In this document: one piece after another, positions 10,523 through 23,719 of the stretch
Layout: every line of letters starts with the position of its first letter
Numbering within the stretch: position 1 is the stretch's first letter
From: Prostheceraeus crozeri
Taxonomy: Eukaryota > Platyhelminthes > Polycladida > Euryleptidae
DNA: 64,000 nucleotides
Assembly (NCBI GenBank): GCA_907163375.1
Contig: CAJQUW010005273.1
Span: 124,001-188,000, forward strand
Reading direction: 5' to 3'
Position numbers and translations under genes: made by a program
The notes under the pieces: generated by a model
What the model was told of the DNA's origin: nothing
The model's database searches: none
What the model saw: the letters and a program-made list of their open reading frames with translations, nothing else

Positions 10523-10981
10523 ATGAAAATGTCGTTTTATCATATTTTGCTTAGCAATGCAGCAACAAATAGATTTGCTAGTAATCGAGCCGCTAATTTT
10601 TCTACTCCCATTGATAATATACAACAGCTGAATGGAGAGTGGGAAGTAGGGGTCACACAACTTGTTCACAGTAACTGTGTCCATACTTTTGATCATGAGG
10701 TGATGACTATTAATATGAGACGCACAGCTGCTTACCAATGTGAAAAGGGCTGCCGAGTATACATTCCACAATGGCCGAACAAAGATCTTCTATCATGTCA
10801 GAAATTCGTAGATGATTTCCTGAATAAAGCGTGTAAACACATTGTCCAATTTACTCAGCACATTGGTGATCATAATTATGTACATCATGGAGTTGATAAA
10901 GATTGGATTGTTGCTTTGAGTTCCAGTTTAAGAAATGATTTAGGTTACTTCTCTAGCACCTTAATAAGCTATGATAATTAA
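10523..10981 (+). pseudogene. Penton-type minor capsid protein 1, N-terminal part
   Basis: It starts MKMSFYHILLSNAATNRF and continues with LNGEWEVGVTQL, the typical opening of Polinton minor-capsid proteins: a short strand, SNAS, a gap, then L.GEWEVG. The later gene at 15538 opens in the same way, so the two are paralogs. In Polintons this protein forms the vertices and is predicted to be a single jelly-roll. The gene is interrupted downstream by a DNA transposon at 11039, and its C-terminal region lies at 14601-15498. Fossil with several breaks. Confidence 0.65.
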
Positions 10982-11038
10982 TTATAACGTTAATTACCAC
11001 CCAAGTGGTCATAAACAGTAAATATATCGAGAGGAAGC

Positions 11039-14000
11039 ACGGTGGGTTTAAATTTCGAAAAAGTCAGAAAAAAATGCCCGACCAATTTGTCATCATTTTT
11101 TGATAATATGCCAATAGCTGATCATTTTAAGACAAAAACGAAAATCTTTTAACGATGGCTTTCTGAGAAAATGGCGAAAAGCGCTTTTCATACAACTTAT
11201 GAAATAGTTTTCAAACTTATAGTGAAAACTGAAAGATTAGAGCTCAGTATTGTTACAGTTTTGTAATCAATGATGATCATTGGTCCATCTATAGATAGAA
11301 TGACAATCCGCGGTGACCTCGCATTTTATTATATTCAATTAATGTCCCTCAAATACTACTTACAAGAGCAAAATCCTTTTTGATGTATTACTTTGGATAT
11401 ATTTTGCACTGCTTCTGAATCCTGCTATTTATTATAAAATCGAAATACAGAGCTCAGATGAGCTTCTTTTCGATAATGATATTGATACGATACACGTAGG
11501 CTGCATGATATACCGGCATTGGTTATTTAAAAGAAATTAATTACTGTGCAAATGCTTTTGCGATAACAAGGAAAATCCTCATTTTACAAATTTATGCACT
11601 CGTCTAGAAAGAATAGACCTAGCTAAACAATTTTCTGAGAACTCTTTTTTTAGTCAAAGCTGATTAGAGCTCTTGCTAGCGTATCGAGTATCTGTGTTGT
11701 CGATATCTTTGATGTTTTACAATATAATAGAGCTACATGTATATAGCAATCGGTATTCAGTTTTGAAATTATCAATGAAAATCTATGAATGTGAAAATCT
11801 ATCATGCATCGAAGCTTTTAAATTTGCAAGCTTTTTCATAGAAATCTAATTAACGTGCGTTGTGCTAATTTCACTATCTATGAATTCAAATTGCTCAGAA
11901 ATAAATTGATATGCGCACGTACAAGTATTGCGTGCACATATTCGTTGCACTCGACTCTTCTTCTAGGTTATCAGGTGAAGAATGCCACATACTGCTAAAT
12001 CGCATGATGAAAACCGCTTGGCGCTGTGCCTTCTTTGTCTGGGAAAGTCCAAAGAAATGCGTCCCATAAACAGCAGACACAACGAGATCATAAACAAATA
12101 CTTCATGGAATACAATGTCGACGATAACCGTTTGCCCAGTGCTCTCTGCTCAACATGTCGAACTGTCGTTTTAGACTATGGACGAGGTATTTTCAGAAGA
12201 CATTTAGTTCTTGCTGATCACTCTAATGACAGGAACGCCACCGTATACACGTTCACATTCGCATTGCCCTTGTGTCCTGTGTCAACTTGCATCCGCATAA
12301 TTCAACGACATCATTATCGACGAAAATGGATCGTGGTAGACCTCAAGAGATCATCAATGAACATCGCGAAGTTGTGAGACTGTGTTGTAAGTGCTTATCA
12401 GCCGTAGCCAAAGGCTGTGAGCACAAGTGCTGCGAAACTTTACGGCGGAACAACATCCAGGACTTTATCAACAACAGCAATCAGAACACAAAAGAATTGA
12501 TGGCGTCGCGCGTTCTGAAAGAGAAGATCAACTCGCCTGAACATTCTTCGAGTTCTGCAAAATTTTCTACAGGTGGTCGTCCAGTTGAAGTGTGTCGTTC
12601 TACGGTAGCTCAATCGTCGTCTGCACAACATCTAATATCAGCACGCGGTATGTCCAAGTTGTAGGTCGATCCACGAACAAGACTCTATTAGTTGCCAAAT
12701 ATATTCGCAGTTGTGCAGGTAAACGAGGGATTATTGAAGTTGGTTTGAAATCAAAACTGTCTAAAGTGAACCATCGTCTTGATGATTACTTTGATGTGTC
12801 TGTCACAAGTGACAACAAGGAGAAAGATGGAACAATCAAAGGCCAAGAAACTGCTTATTGCTGTGATTTAAACTGCCTTATAGCAAGAATTCAAGAAGAA
12901 AGGAATCTCCAGACGAATGAATTGAAAATTAAAGACGGCATTGATGGTGGGGCGGCTTTTTGAAAGTATGCTTTGCAGTTCTAAGCTCCAATAGAGAATT
13001 TCAAGAAGAACGTCGACGAATTCAATACATTCATGGTGCCGCAGCAAGGGATCTCAAAGAGACAAGTGTCAAAAGAACCTTCCTTATCGCAATTGTTCCG
13101 ATCATTTATGAAAATTACAGAAATATACTTCAACTGTGGGTGATTCTGAAAATGAAGGACATTTTGGCCGACAGGATGTTTCTGTCAGCAGATTTGAAGT
13201 TGTGAAACATTATCTTTGGTTTGATTGCTCATAGTTCTGTGCATCCGTGCTGCTGGTGTAACGTTGACAAGGCAAATTTATCTGAGGAGGGCACCCTGCG
13301 AACTCTTGGGAGGATCAAGCAGCAATTCTGGAACTGGCAAAAATCAGGTGCCGCTCCCAATTCAGCTATGCATTTTGAAAACTGTGTCCATTCTCCTTTG
13401 TTAGCAGGTGATTCGGAGACATTAGTAATCGACCTGTATCCTCCACCTGACCTCCACCTTATGCTAGGTGTTGTGAACCATTTGTATAGAGCAATAGAAG
13501 CTCAGTGGTCTGGAGTCCGATGCTGGGCTGAAGAATGTCACTTAGAGCGTCAAGCCTACCAAGGAGGATCATTTGATGGGAACAGTTGTCGCAAACTTCT
13601 CAGGAATGTAGACAAATTACAATCAATGTGTCCGATACAAATTTTGAAATTTGTAAAGACCTTTAGTGATTCCGACAATTTCGGTTGTTTCTGCTTGTTT
13701 TGGCACAAACTTAAATGATCAAAACTTTGTTGAATATCTCGACAAGTTTCAGGAAAGCTATATGGCCTTGAGCATACCGGTGACTCCAAAGGTCCATTGT
13801 GTTTTCTATCATGTGAAAGAATTTTGTTTGAAGAATGAAGCTTCACTTGGTCGATCTTCAGAACAGTCACTCGAAGCTATTCACAGTGACTTTAAATCGA
13901 CATGGTCCAAGTATAAAGTGCCAGAGAATCATCTAAATTATCCGACCGCACTACTTTGTGCTGTGCGTGGGTGCAATAGTAAGAATATTTAGTTTGTTCA

Positions 14001-14600
14001 CCAGTTTATGTTTATTACATTTCGCGGCATTTTATGAATGTGTTTTCTGTAATTTCTAAAATACATACTTACTCCGTATCGTTGTCAATGTTGATCATTT
14101 TTTTGATGTAAATCAAGTTGATTTCTATGAATTTTGTTCTGATATCATATAAAGATGCAGACACACTAACGTGGGTATCATAATTAGTAGAATTACATTA
14201 TTATGAATATTTTGCATAAATGTGATTTGTAAATTGATGTTCATCTTTTCGACTTCATATCAGGATTTTGTTCTTGTAAGTAGTATTTGAGGGACATTAA
14301 TTGAATATAATAAAATGCGAGGTCACCGCGGATTGTCATTCTAACTATAGATGGACCACTGATCATCATTGATTACAAAACTGTAACAATACTGAGCTCT
14401 AATCTTTCAGTTTTCACTATAAGTTTGAAAACTATTTCATAAGTTGTATGAAAAGCGCTTTTCGCCATTTTCTCAGAAAGCCATCGTTAAAAGATTTTCG
14501 TTTTTGTCTTAAAATGATCAGCTATTGGTATATCATCAAAAAATGATGACATATTGGTCGGGCATTTTTTTCTGACTTTTTCGAAATTTAAACCCACCGT
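11039..14600 (+). mobile_element. DNA transposon with a RAG1-N-terminus-like protein
   Basis: The terminal inverted repeats are about 339 bp (11039-11377 and 14262-14600), beginning ACGGTGGGTTTAAATTTCG, and are nearly identical. A 6-bp target duplication, GGAAGC, flanks it (11033-11038 and 14601-14606). The interior carries a degraded plus-strand protein gene (11982-13992). The protein architecture recalls the N-RAG-TP type of element described from molluscs, whose protein resembles the RAG1 N-terminal region. Long near-identical TIRs suggest fairly recent mobility, while the coding part is broken. Confidence 0.7.
11982..13992 (+). pseudogene. N-RAG-TP-like transposon protein, degraded
   Basis: Several overlapping plus-strand frames together show CLLCLGKSKEM, LPSALCSTCRT, MDRGRPQEI, CCKCLSAVAKGCEHKCC, HPCCWCNVDKANL, PPPDLHLMLGVVNHLY, GGSFDGNSCRKLL and VTPKVHCVFYHV. 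The early CxxC/CxxC plus GRPQ pattern resembles the zinc-binding region at the start of RAG1. The later part matches a conserved transposon protein seen in cnidarians, arthropods and molluscs. Frames shift several times (about 12270, 12590, 12960, 13220 and 13670) and there are stops between them, so this copy is dead. Whether the later part is the transposase is inference. Confidence 0.5.
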
Positions 14601-15498
14601 GGAAGCTTATTATATAGATCTTATTCCAAAAAATGAAAAGACGTTGGTGAAGAAGATTGTGATTAAGCCAAGAATGACAAACATGACTCCTGAAACACTA
14701 TTGAAGAAATTTAATTATCTCCTTCGAGTTGATGGTAAACAAGTGGCAACATTGACTTATATCAAATCATCTAATCATATTGCAATAAGTAAATTAAATG
14801 ATGATGATCTAGTATTAGTTTCTTCAAAAGATTTTCATCAGTTCTTACGACATCGTTCTGCAGCTGTTCATGGAAAATTTTATATGCAACATTTGCCATG
14901 TGAAAGGTCAAATCAATATGATACAGAATGGTCCGTATATTTATACAGAAAGCGTATAGAGCCTTTAGGTGTTATCTTACATGAAACAAGAGTGTTGATG
15001 CCTCGCATTATTACTTTAGTTAAATTGGTTGTAGATTATTTGAATGAAGTGATTAATGAGCAACATATTTCATTTTCTGAAAAGGAAGGTGCTTTGTCTC
15101 TCACTGTAAGTGGGAAAGGTATTGAACTAATTATGGATAAAACTCTAATGGACATTTTGGGTTTTGATCAAAATATCTTTAAAAGTGGTACTGTAACCAA
15201 AGCTAGCGCAGACATGTCGCTATCGCGTCGTATTAACTATTTTCAGATATATTCCAATATTGGTGAAGATGTACGTGTGGGAGATGTTGAAGCTCCACTG
15301 CTAGCGATGATGCCATACCAGCCAAAAAGCTGCAGTATTTTATCTGAGCATACTTTCAAGAAAGTGCATTATACAAAGCTGAAATCAAACTACATCCCAC
15401 AAATTGATATTACAATTTATGACGATGCTGGTGCGTTGATTCCTTTTCATAAAGATGCTGTAACAAGTATCACACTCCATTTCCGAATGAAGAGTTAA
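14601..15498 (+). pseudogene. Penton-type minor capsid protein 1, C-terminal part
   Basis: Downstream of the transposon the frame runs open to 15498. It includes LGFDQNIFKSG, YFQIYSNIGEDVRVGDVEAP, FKKVHYTKL, IPQIDITIYDDAGALIPF and ITLHFRM. This matches the C-terminal jelly-roll seen in element 2's penton (52286-53074: LGFNKQTYSQG, IRITDEKGQEINF). That independent copy supports the minor-capsid call. The plus-strand frame extends slightly into the transposon's end only by chance. Confidence 0.7.
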
Positions 15499-15537
15499 TG
15501 CAAAAGTATGCTAATATATTTTTCCAATGTGATTAGT

Positions 15538-16900
15538 ATGGAAAGTGAAAATAGAGATTCGTTTCTAATTTGCTTACCCAGTAATGCTTCTATGAGAAAA
15601 TTTCCTAATAATAAACCATCAGACTTTCGAGTAGAATTAAATCGCTCACTACATCTAGAAGGCGAATTGGAGGTGGGAGTTTCTAGTATTTGCTATGATA
15701 GCAATATTCAGAATGTGAATGATTTGGAAGAAATGATATTGACTCCTCGCACCCATGATGGAATAACGATGAACAATACATTCCAGTTCCCATGCAATTT
15801 AACGTCAGGTGGAAAGTGGAACTATGAATGGATTCAGATAAAATCAGATTATTATGGTCCATTTGGGGATAAGAAAATTATTAAGGCGTTCAGTAGTGGC
15901 AATACTTCCATCATGAAGAATGAGGATCAGAAAGTTTATGAGTTTACTATCTATCATTGGAATGGGAGACAGTTCCTTCGCTTTTATTCTTTTACTAAAG
16001 GTCTTACGCTGAGGTTGGATAATGAATTCTGTCCACATCTCGGTTTTGGGCACCGTCTACATCTAACGTCAATTGCTACTGCAAATGTTAAAAAAGTTTA
16101 TTCAAATCGAATCAACAAATCTCATTATAAATTCAAAATATTTGATGAAGATGTTATAGAACGTGAAGATCACATCATTTCAAAGAAACGTGGTGTTCAA
16201 CCTTTATCACTTACTGAGTTAGTAAAACGATGGAATGAGACTGTTGGCAAGAAGTATGGAGAGAAAATTATGGTGGAGAAGGATAAGCTGGTTTTTCAGA
16301 AATATAATGACAAACTTACAGTTTATCTCTCTCCAACCTTGCGTCATTTTGTAAGACATCCAACACCTATTATTGGAAGCGGTGTGGTGCATGCTTCCCA
16401 TGAATATCACACTAAAGCTGATTCAGTTAATGATGAATGGTGGGTGGACATCTATGGTGATCGCATCAAGAAAATTTACCAGTCTTATCACGAATCTAAA
16501 GTTGGCATCAATATAATGCCACGTCTATATCATACAGTTAAAAAGCTTCATTCATGTAATAAATCCTTATATACAACAGAAGTTGAAGCATGTGATGAAA
16601 AGTAAATATGATGTAAAGACACACCACATTTCGTTTTCAATTGAAAATCAACGCGTTGTTCTGAAACTGGGTGATGACATTCAATGTCAATTGAGCAAAA
16701 ATTTGAAAAAACTCTTTGGTTTTTCAATGCTACAAAATATGTTTACTGCTGCGCATACGATTGGTATAGAAATACCAATGACACTTGATAAACATGAACA
16801 ACACCTCTACATTCAAAGTGATTTCATACTACCTATTTCTGTTGGCGAGAAAAAAGAACACATTTTACGTGATTTCATTCATGATAAGGATGCTTTATAG
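15538..16900 (+). pseudogene. Penton-type minor capsid protein 2 (paralog)
   Basis: It starts at MESENRDSF rather than the upstream in-frame Met, because the paralog's conserved opening (DSFLICLPSNASMRKFPNN, then LEGELEVGV) begins there. The middle is polar and strand-rich; the last part (16583 onward) shows LFGFSMLQ and LYIQSDFILPISVG, equivalent to the LGF and YSNIG segments of the first paralog. It lies 40 bp after that gene in the same orientation. Two neighbouring, diverged minor-capsid genes suggest vertex or spike specialisation. Broken; AATAAA-type signals follow near 17085. Confidence 0.6.
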
Positions 16901-17003
16901 GGAATCGTTGAAAAGACGTTTAAACCTATTTTCTACTCTACCATCCTGTTATCAAACAAACTATACCATCTATTTCTCTCAAAATAATAAATGGTCTACA
17001 TGA

Positions 17004-17277
17004 GTGCATTCATGTGAAAGATACTAGATCCCTCGTAACCTTAGTGTTTCGGAAAAAAGGTGAAGTCATTGTAAAATTTTATTGAAATAAAAAGATATGT
17101 ATAAAAAAGTGTTTTGAAGAAGTGTTGACAAAGTGGGAAAGTCTTTTCACAGATATAGTGGGAATGAACTGACTGTAGGCATATATTCATAAGACAGTGC
17201 AATCTAAAGCGATACATAAAGCAACAATGAATATAAAAAAAAACGTCATCAAAATACTGATTTGAGAATGAATCTAT
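17004..17277. other. Convergent intergenic region, no gene
   Basis: AT-rich spacer between the plus-strand capsid genes and the minus-strand polymerase. It holds AATAAA on the plus strand near 17085, consistent with convergent transcript ends. Nothing else is seen. Confidence 0.4.
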
Positions 17278-20200
17278 TTACACATCTCCTGAATGTGGTA
17301 GTGTGAGTTTAATTCTTATGGGTGGTGATATGTTTGTGTCAGGATTTCCATGTGGAAGAGATATGTTATGTCCTATCCAACACCTCTTATCCTCCCACGC
17401 TGAGAGTGCTCGCTTCCTAAATGTATGAGTTTTTACCTCATGTGTCTTCGATTTTAAGATGGTCATGTTGACAAACGTTATGTTCTTATTTATGTAGGCC
17501 ATCTTATAGGCCCTATGTTTCATATTTACAACAATTGATTTAGATATGCCTTTTGCGCACTTAATACTGTCGCTGCAGTCCTTTGGTTTCATAGAATACA
17601 TTTTAGGACGAAGAAGAATCATTTCCTTAATTTCCTTTCCTGCCATTTCATCTTTAAAGCATCCTAATTTTGCTTTGCTTTTAGTAGAGTATAGTGGGTG
17701 ATCTGTAGGATAATTTGATGTATCAAAATATTTTTCTAAAGATTTTCCTACTTCATTGAAATTGAACTCTTTCTGAGCAGCGATACTTAAAAAGAAAATG
17801 TTGGTATGACCGCCCAGCAAACGCACGTCTTTAATTAGAGGACATGGTTTTAATATTCTGTAAAAGAGTTGACACATTTCAAGCTTGGAATAATCTAACA
17901 CAGCTTGTCCAATGTAGATGGGCTTGCACAACACTACTTCTGATTACATCATTTTAACACCAACCAACATCATCTATATTATCTCTATCAATAAAGAGAG
18001 GTGATGTCGCTAACTTTTGAAATTTATCATTATGATTCACATGTTTATAGTTAATACGCTTTCTAACGTCCTCCATCGTCTTGCCAAAAAGACTGTTATT
18101 CTTATATTTATAGAAATCCTTTTCAAAATTATTTTGGGCTAGTGCACGTTACTGGCTGTTACTATCAATATAAGGTTTCAGAAAGGCTTTCTGTCTAAAT
18201 TTGATAATGCGGTGAACTGTTTTTAAAATCATCCCCATTTCAAAATAAAATTTTAAGATAGAGAAGTGGACTAAATAATTTTCTTTATCAAATTGAGTAA
18301 GCAAAAGTTTACGGCAAGGCTTATACTTGGCCTGTCCGCTCCCTTCCAAATCTTTATGAAATTGATTCATAAAGTCCAAAAACATATCTTCAGTCACTTC
18401 GCCTGATTCGGGTGCAAGTGGAAAATCCACAGTTTTATTTTTAATACTATTTGGATAGATAAGATCTATCTCAAAATAATATCCCCAATCACCATTATCT
18501 GGAATAACTAGTATGTTTGAAGGGTTGGAGGAATGCTGAATTTCATCATCACCCAACCAGCTAAACTCAGAGTGAGGTAGAGGTTTGGACAGTGAACTAC
18601 CATATAAATTATTCTGGTCATAATACTTAAGATGAATCTGATCATCATCTACTATTTTTGGTTTCATTTGATGCCTATTTACAAATGTGAGACCACCGCG
18701 AATTCCTCGTTCAAATAAATTATACATCTCTGGATCTTGCAAAAGATGGATGGTCCCTCCAGTCATTTTAAAAGCAGACTGGAATGACATGGCTATAAGA
18801 CTGACAAAGTGAACAGGATCCAATTTATCTTCTTCTAATGCCACTCGTCGAAACTCCTGAAATACATCAGCCAGCAAAAATACATCTAATTTTAGATAGG
18901 CGATCATATAATCGCTAAACGTTTGACAGGAAAATTTTGTCCATGCAACTTGAGCATGATTGTAATCTTCTACCTTGCATTCTACACCAGTCAAATCATT
19001 TTTAAATTTGTCTATTGATGGAAGAGAAGTCTCACTAAGTTTAGACATGTTATCAAAGTATGCATATGGAAACACTCCTTTGCGTGTGATGACTTCATCC
19101 GTCAAGCTAGAATATTGTTTCTTTAAATTTTGAGTTAGTGGAAGAGAATTAAGATTTTGAACGAGAGATGCTAGTGATGAAGCCATGAATTGATAGGAAT
19201 CTAAAAATTTTATATCAAAGTAGACTGTCTTATTTTCTTTAGTTTTGTCAACTGCTACTTTTGCTGTCATGGCCATGAGCTTTTCTCTCGTTTGAGCTAT
19301 AAAACTCAACTTCCACTCTTTCATTTTTCCTAACCCCCCTTTTATTATCAGATGACTGTCATAACCTTTGAAGTATGAAAAATAACGGGTAGAGTACACC
19401 GTTTCAGTCTCAGTGAAAAATTACATCCTGTATATAGCGCGTTTCTAAATTTACCAGTGATGTGATCATGGTCGCGCACTTTCTTGATTTTATCTTTCAA
19501 ATTTTACTTGATCATCTGCTGACATATTCAATCATCTGCGTTGGAATTCACTATCATATTTTTGCTGAAATTTGACAGCGCTTTCGAGGAATTGCAAGAA
19601 TTTATGCATACAATCCTCACCTTGCCAGACGTGCATTTTATTATTTTTATTTTTGAAGTAATCATGCCATACCTCATAACATGATATGGCTGCCGCTTCA
19701 TGGGTGTTATCATCAATATAGCATTCGATGTCAGCATAGATGACACGAAGAGGACTTTATACATCATCTTTCTCTCTATATGAAAACTCTTTATCTTTGG
19801 GCATGCATTCTATTTGCAGTTTACCTCGCTTACACCATTCATAATGTGTTTCAAATTTATCTTTTGACCAGAAGGGGCGCATGCAACGGTCACGTATGAA
19901 ATACTCTCCTCTTCTAGATGTTAAGTGGGAATATAGTCGAGTCATTTTAGGAATACCACAGTAATGCCAATTTTACATTCATTTTGATATACCAGCAGGA
20001 GATTGACTACCCGATCATAAGTTGATGAACGGATGTTGTAGTGCACACCCTCAAGCCCATCTTGCCAGATGTGAACAACTATTTCAATTTCATTTATTTT
20101 TTCAAATTTCTCTATATCTTTAAACTTCATGTCTTCGCTATTGCAGTCACCAAACTTCAATTCATTCTCCCATTCATGATATTTGCTTCTACGGAAACGG

Positions 20201-21200
20201 TTGTTCTGTACATCATGATAGTGGGGAATAGACAATACCGCATGCTTAAAACACTGTGATTCACAATTAACAGAAATGACTGCATTCTTCGCTCTTAACG
20301 TTTTTGGAGGATTGAAGGAGCCTCGACCACAGTAATTTTGTAATAGAGTAATTTTAAACTTGGCAGATTCTATGCCATCAAAAATTAGACCACTATCGCG
20401 CTCGTTAAATTTATCAATATTTGATTTTAGTCCTTGGATGTGAAAATTTAACCAAGTTTCTTTATCGACTACCTCTGTAGCAGGAGAGGAGGGTATGTAA
20501 AACACCAACCTCTGTACTATTTCACCAGTACGATAATCAACTTTAACATATTTTATTTTAAGGTAGATGAGTACCTTTATTCTAAACTGCTCCAAATTAT
20601 GAAAGAGCGCATCGATCAATGTTGAATTTTGATGGAACCACTCCGGAAAATCAGCAATAGTTTCTGAGGATTCCGTATGGTAATTTCTCACTACATTATT
20701 GAGCGATACTTCAGTTAGTCGAATAGAGGAGGTGCTGTTGCTAAAACTGTCATTTGTGTGTGTGTGGTGAAGTCTATGTGAAGATAATTCAAAACCTGTT
20801 TCAAAAGATTGGAAACAAAAATCACAAGTAAAGGAGACATGTTGAATAGAATCATCCTCACCTCGGGAGATTGATGATGGCTTGGGTTGACATACACGTT
20901 GTCTGATGTATCGGGTGAGATCTCGCTTCCTCGTAAAGATGTGACCACAATCAGCACATTCCCGCTCATTAGATTGCCGCGACTGGCCGCTTGAGCTGGA
21001 ACTAGCATCACCTGAAAGAGAAATCATTCTATAATCTCTGTTAAAGTCATAGTTTATTGTTACAACTTACCTTCACTTACTAGGTCTAAAGTTTCCTCGA
21101 GAAGGGAGCGTTTTCGTGATGAAGTAGATGCCTGTAATTGAGAAAGATGCTATTAGCCAAACGTTTGAGGGAGATAAGTGAGGAAATCTTCAACTTACCA
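17278..21200 (-). pseudogene. Polinton DNA polymerase B with N-terminal zinc fingers, element 1
   Basis: A protein-primed type-B polymerase in several minus-strand pieces. The N-terminal part (19942-21027) has two zinc-finger-like units, CADCGHIFTRKRDL and CDFCFQSFETGFELSSHR with distal His. The central part (18149-19399) has the Exo III region YLKLDVFLLADVF and the palm motif YYDQNNLYGSSL. The C-terminal part (17278-17934) has the conserved tail of this family. Consensus splice-like junctions near 21012, 21070, 21132 and 21190 suggest a short upstream coding exon, as some Polinton genes are spliced. Badly degraded, with several breaks; not functional. Confidence 0.7.
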
Positions 21201-21300
21201 TTTCAACGAAATCAAGTTTAAGTATGATACTTCAATGTCAGAAAATGGTATAGTTTATCAAGATAGAGACTCCAAACATTCTCAACACGTCTCAAATATA

Positions 21301-22706
21301 CAGTGCGTTCATAAAGTCACTGTGCACCTAATAAATCAATGCATGCGCAGTACTTTGTCGCTTAGAAATAGATTGCCACGCACTATAAAAAGTGAAGTTT
21401 CTTTTAGAAACTTCGACTTCTGTGTGATCACAAAATATCTATATATTTGCATACTACAAAAGCATTTGAAAATGTCCACCTCGTTCACGGATACAAATGT
21501 CAATTCGACGTCTCATATTCTCAAACATTCGGTGAATTTCCTCGTGCCTGATAGCGCCAATTTACTGTCGGTTGTTTTCTCTAGACTCCTGTAGATTTCG
21601 TGACCTGCTTCCGTAAACCTCTTGCTTCACCGCTAACCACCAGTAAAAGTCCAAGACATTCAAATCCGGGATCTCGGATGCCAAACTCCTTCTAATAGAT
21701 AACTCTTGTCTGAAATATTCCACTAAAATATTGAATTGAGGAATTGGCGGTATGCGCAGTTGCTCCATCTTGCTAGAAATAACCAGTCAAACTTTCACCG
21801 TCACTTAATTCGTCAACGAGTGAAGCAATGACTTTGTCAAATAATTTTTGCAATAATAGTTTAATATCGTTCCAAGCATTCGCATACTTAACATTAGAGA
21901 ATGTAATGGCTTCTCAACAAATTCGTGTGGGTTTTCACTAGACCATATTCAGGAACTCTGGCTACTGATATGCTCTGATAGATGAAACCAAGCTTCATCT
22001 GAAAAGAAAGTCTAATTGAGCACATCATTTTCATTTAGATTTTCCTCGAACCAAACGCAGTACTGAAGACGCTTGTCATGATCGGCATCATTCAATTCGT
22101 GTTGGCCAGAGATGCGGTAGGGATATAGTTCTATGTCCTTTCTTACAGCAGGATGAGCCGCCCAAAGAGATAAACCCACTTGTTGGGATAAGCGACGCAT
22201 CGACTTGTTTGGGCAATGAGTCATAGCTTCAGAAATAACATTTTCAGGAATAACCTTCTCATCACTTAAGATTAATGGCCGATCTGAGCGTGATGGCTCG
22301 TGCACCGAGTCAGCTTTTCTGAACTCACTGATTGGACTCCAATTAACATTTCCATGAGGCTAATCAGATGGAGGAAGTATTTCCAAAAACCCCTTCTTCA
22401 CTTCATAAGTATATTCCCCATTGGCGCGGAAAACATTTTCGACCAAGAAGTTCTCTCGCATTGACAGCACCATATTTAGCTTCGAAATGCAAACATTTCC
22501 TCATCTTCACCGAGTTAGTAGCTGACAAATGTGAAGTTAAATTCAAATTCTAAATTATGTTGAATGTCGCAAGCTACTCAATTGCGCTTCCCAAACGAGC
22601 CAGTGACTCTGTACATGTGATAGGTAACTACCATTGTAAGATTACGACTGTTTTCTTTGGCAAAACAAAGTTAGAAGAGGTGCACAGTGACTTTATGAAC
22701 GCATTG
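21301..22706 (-). mobile_element. Degenerate Tc1/mariner transposon
   Basis: Terminal inverted repeats of about 29 bp begin CAGTGCGTTCATAAAGTCAC and are nearly perfect. TA target duplications lie at 21299-21300 and 22707-22708. The minus-strand interior has the remnant of a mariner-superfamily transposase (22012-22305: NKSMRRLSQQVGLS, then DADHDKRLQYCVWFEENL). It sits just upstream of the polymerase gene's start, in element 1. Confidence 0.85.
22012..22305 (-). pseudogene. Mariner-superfamily transposase fragment
   Basis: This fragment covers the second helix-turn-helix (SMRRLSQQVGLS) and the linker before the catalytic core (KRLQYCVWFEENLNENDVL). The DDE core is unreadable in one frame because of stops and shifts in 21562-22010, and the N-terminal HTH region upstream is also scrambled. 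Dead copy. Confidence 0.7.
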
Positions 22707-22838
22707 TAGAATGAAAATAAGTCTGTATCCTCCCCCTTTATGCTCTCATACTCATCATTCATTGGCTGTTCATTTGATTGGCTGCTTACTTGTACTTAAG
22801 CACTAAGAAATCAAGTTTATGGCATACAATTTGAAGTC

Positions 22839-23238
22839 ATGAATTCACCAACAATAACTCTCTCCGTGAACACACCAACTTGCCCTCCCGCTCCGAAAAA
22901 GGTAAAGGTGGAGAAGGAGAGAAATCTAGATGACATTCCAAAGTTGGAATTACCATCTCTCACAGCACAAGAAGAACTGGAGATTATCTATGTGCGGTGG
23001 AAATACCTAATGTATAATAAGGAGGATGTGTCGAAGGAGGATGACATCAGCCTTCTCCATGACATACGGAGATGGTACAGCCCATCGTCCCAACCCAGAC
23101 ACGGAAGTGGAATGGAAGTACGTCTTTGGTGTGCTGGCTGCAGCGGAGGAAAGACTGCGACAACTGAAATGTGACTGTAGTAACTGTGAATCGCTGTTGG
23201 ACAATATCAGTAGTGAAGAACTTTTGAACTACTTGTAA
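22839..23238 (+). pseudogene. Small acidic hypothetical protein of element 1
   Basis: Two overlapping plus-strand frames: one from MNSPTITL through LTAQEELEIIYVRWKYLM, the other ending EVEWKYVFGVLAAAEERLRQL, CDCSNCESLLDN and a C-terminal acidic helix. Together they look like one short gene with a break. No family recognised. ATTGGCTG words lie upstream (22762 and 22779) and AATAAA follows at 23249. Position next to other small genes suggests an accessory Polinton gene. Confidence 0.4.
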
Positions 23239-23719
23239 TTTTCCAATAAATGTTTTATTTGCTATATTTGTCTGTTTTCACTTATTTCTGGGTAATGTAG
23301 TCATTAACATCATAGTGAAAATGTAATCATTTGACAGCTCAGTATAAATCATAGCAGCTGATGCTAGACACTATCATTTTTCCTAAATACTACCTCAATC
23401 ACCGAGGGCGAATATCAAAAAGTAGTGACATGTGGTTCTTTAGATTTATTTAAAATCAAAGCATTCTTGATCGTTTGGGAGCATCTGACAATCTTCTCTC
23501 TCGAGTTGTTTTCGGTGTCCACTCTTCGTTTGTGCAGATAATTCTTACAGTTTTGTTACCACTCTCCTGACTACTCATGCTTTCATCGCACTCATTGACG
23601 ATCACAAAATTGTCATTTTAGCTGAGATTGACATATCTTGCAATCTTCTGACTTTAGCAGTCTTAATCTAAATTAGAGTGATTCTGATTGGCTGTTGAGG
23701 AAAGTATTGTTGAATATCC

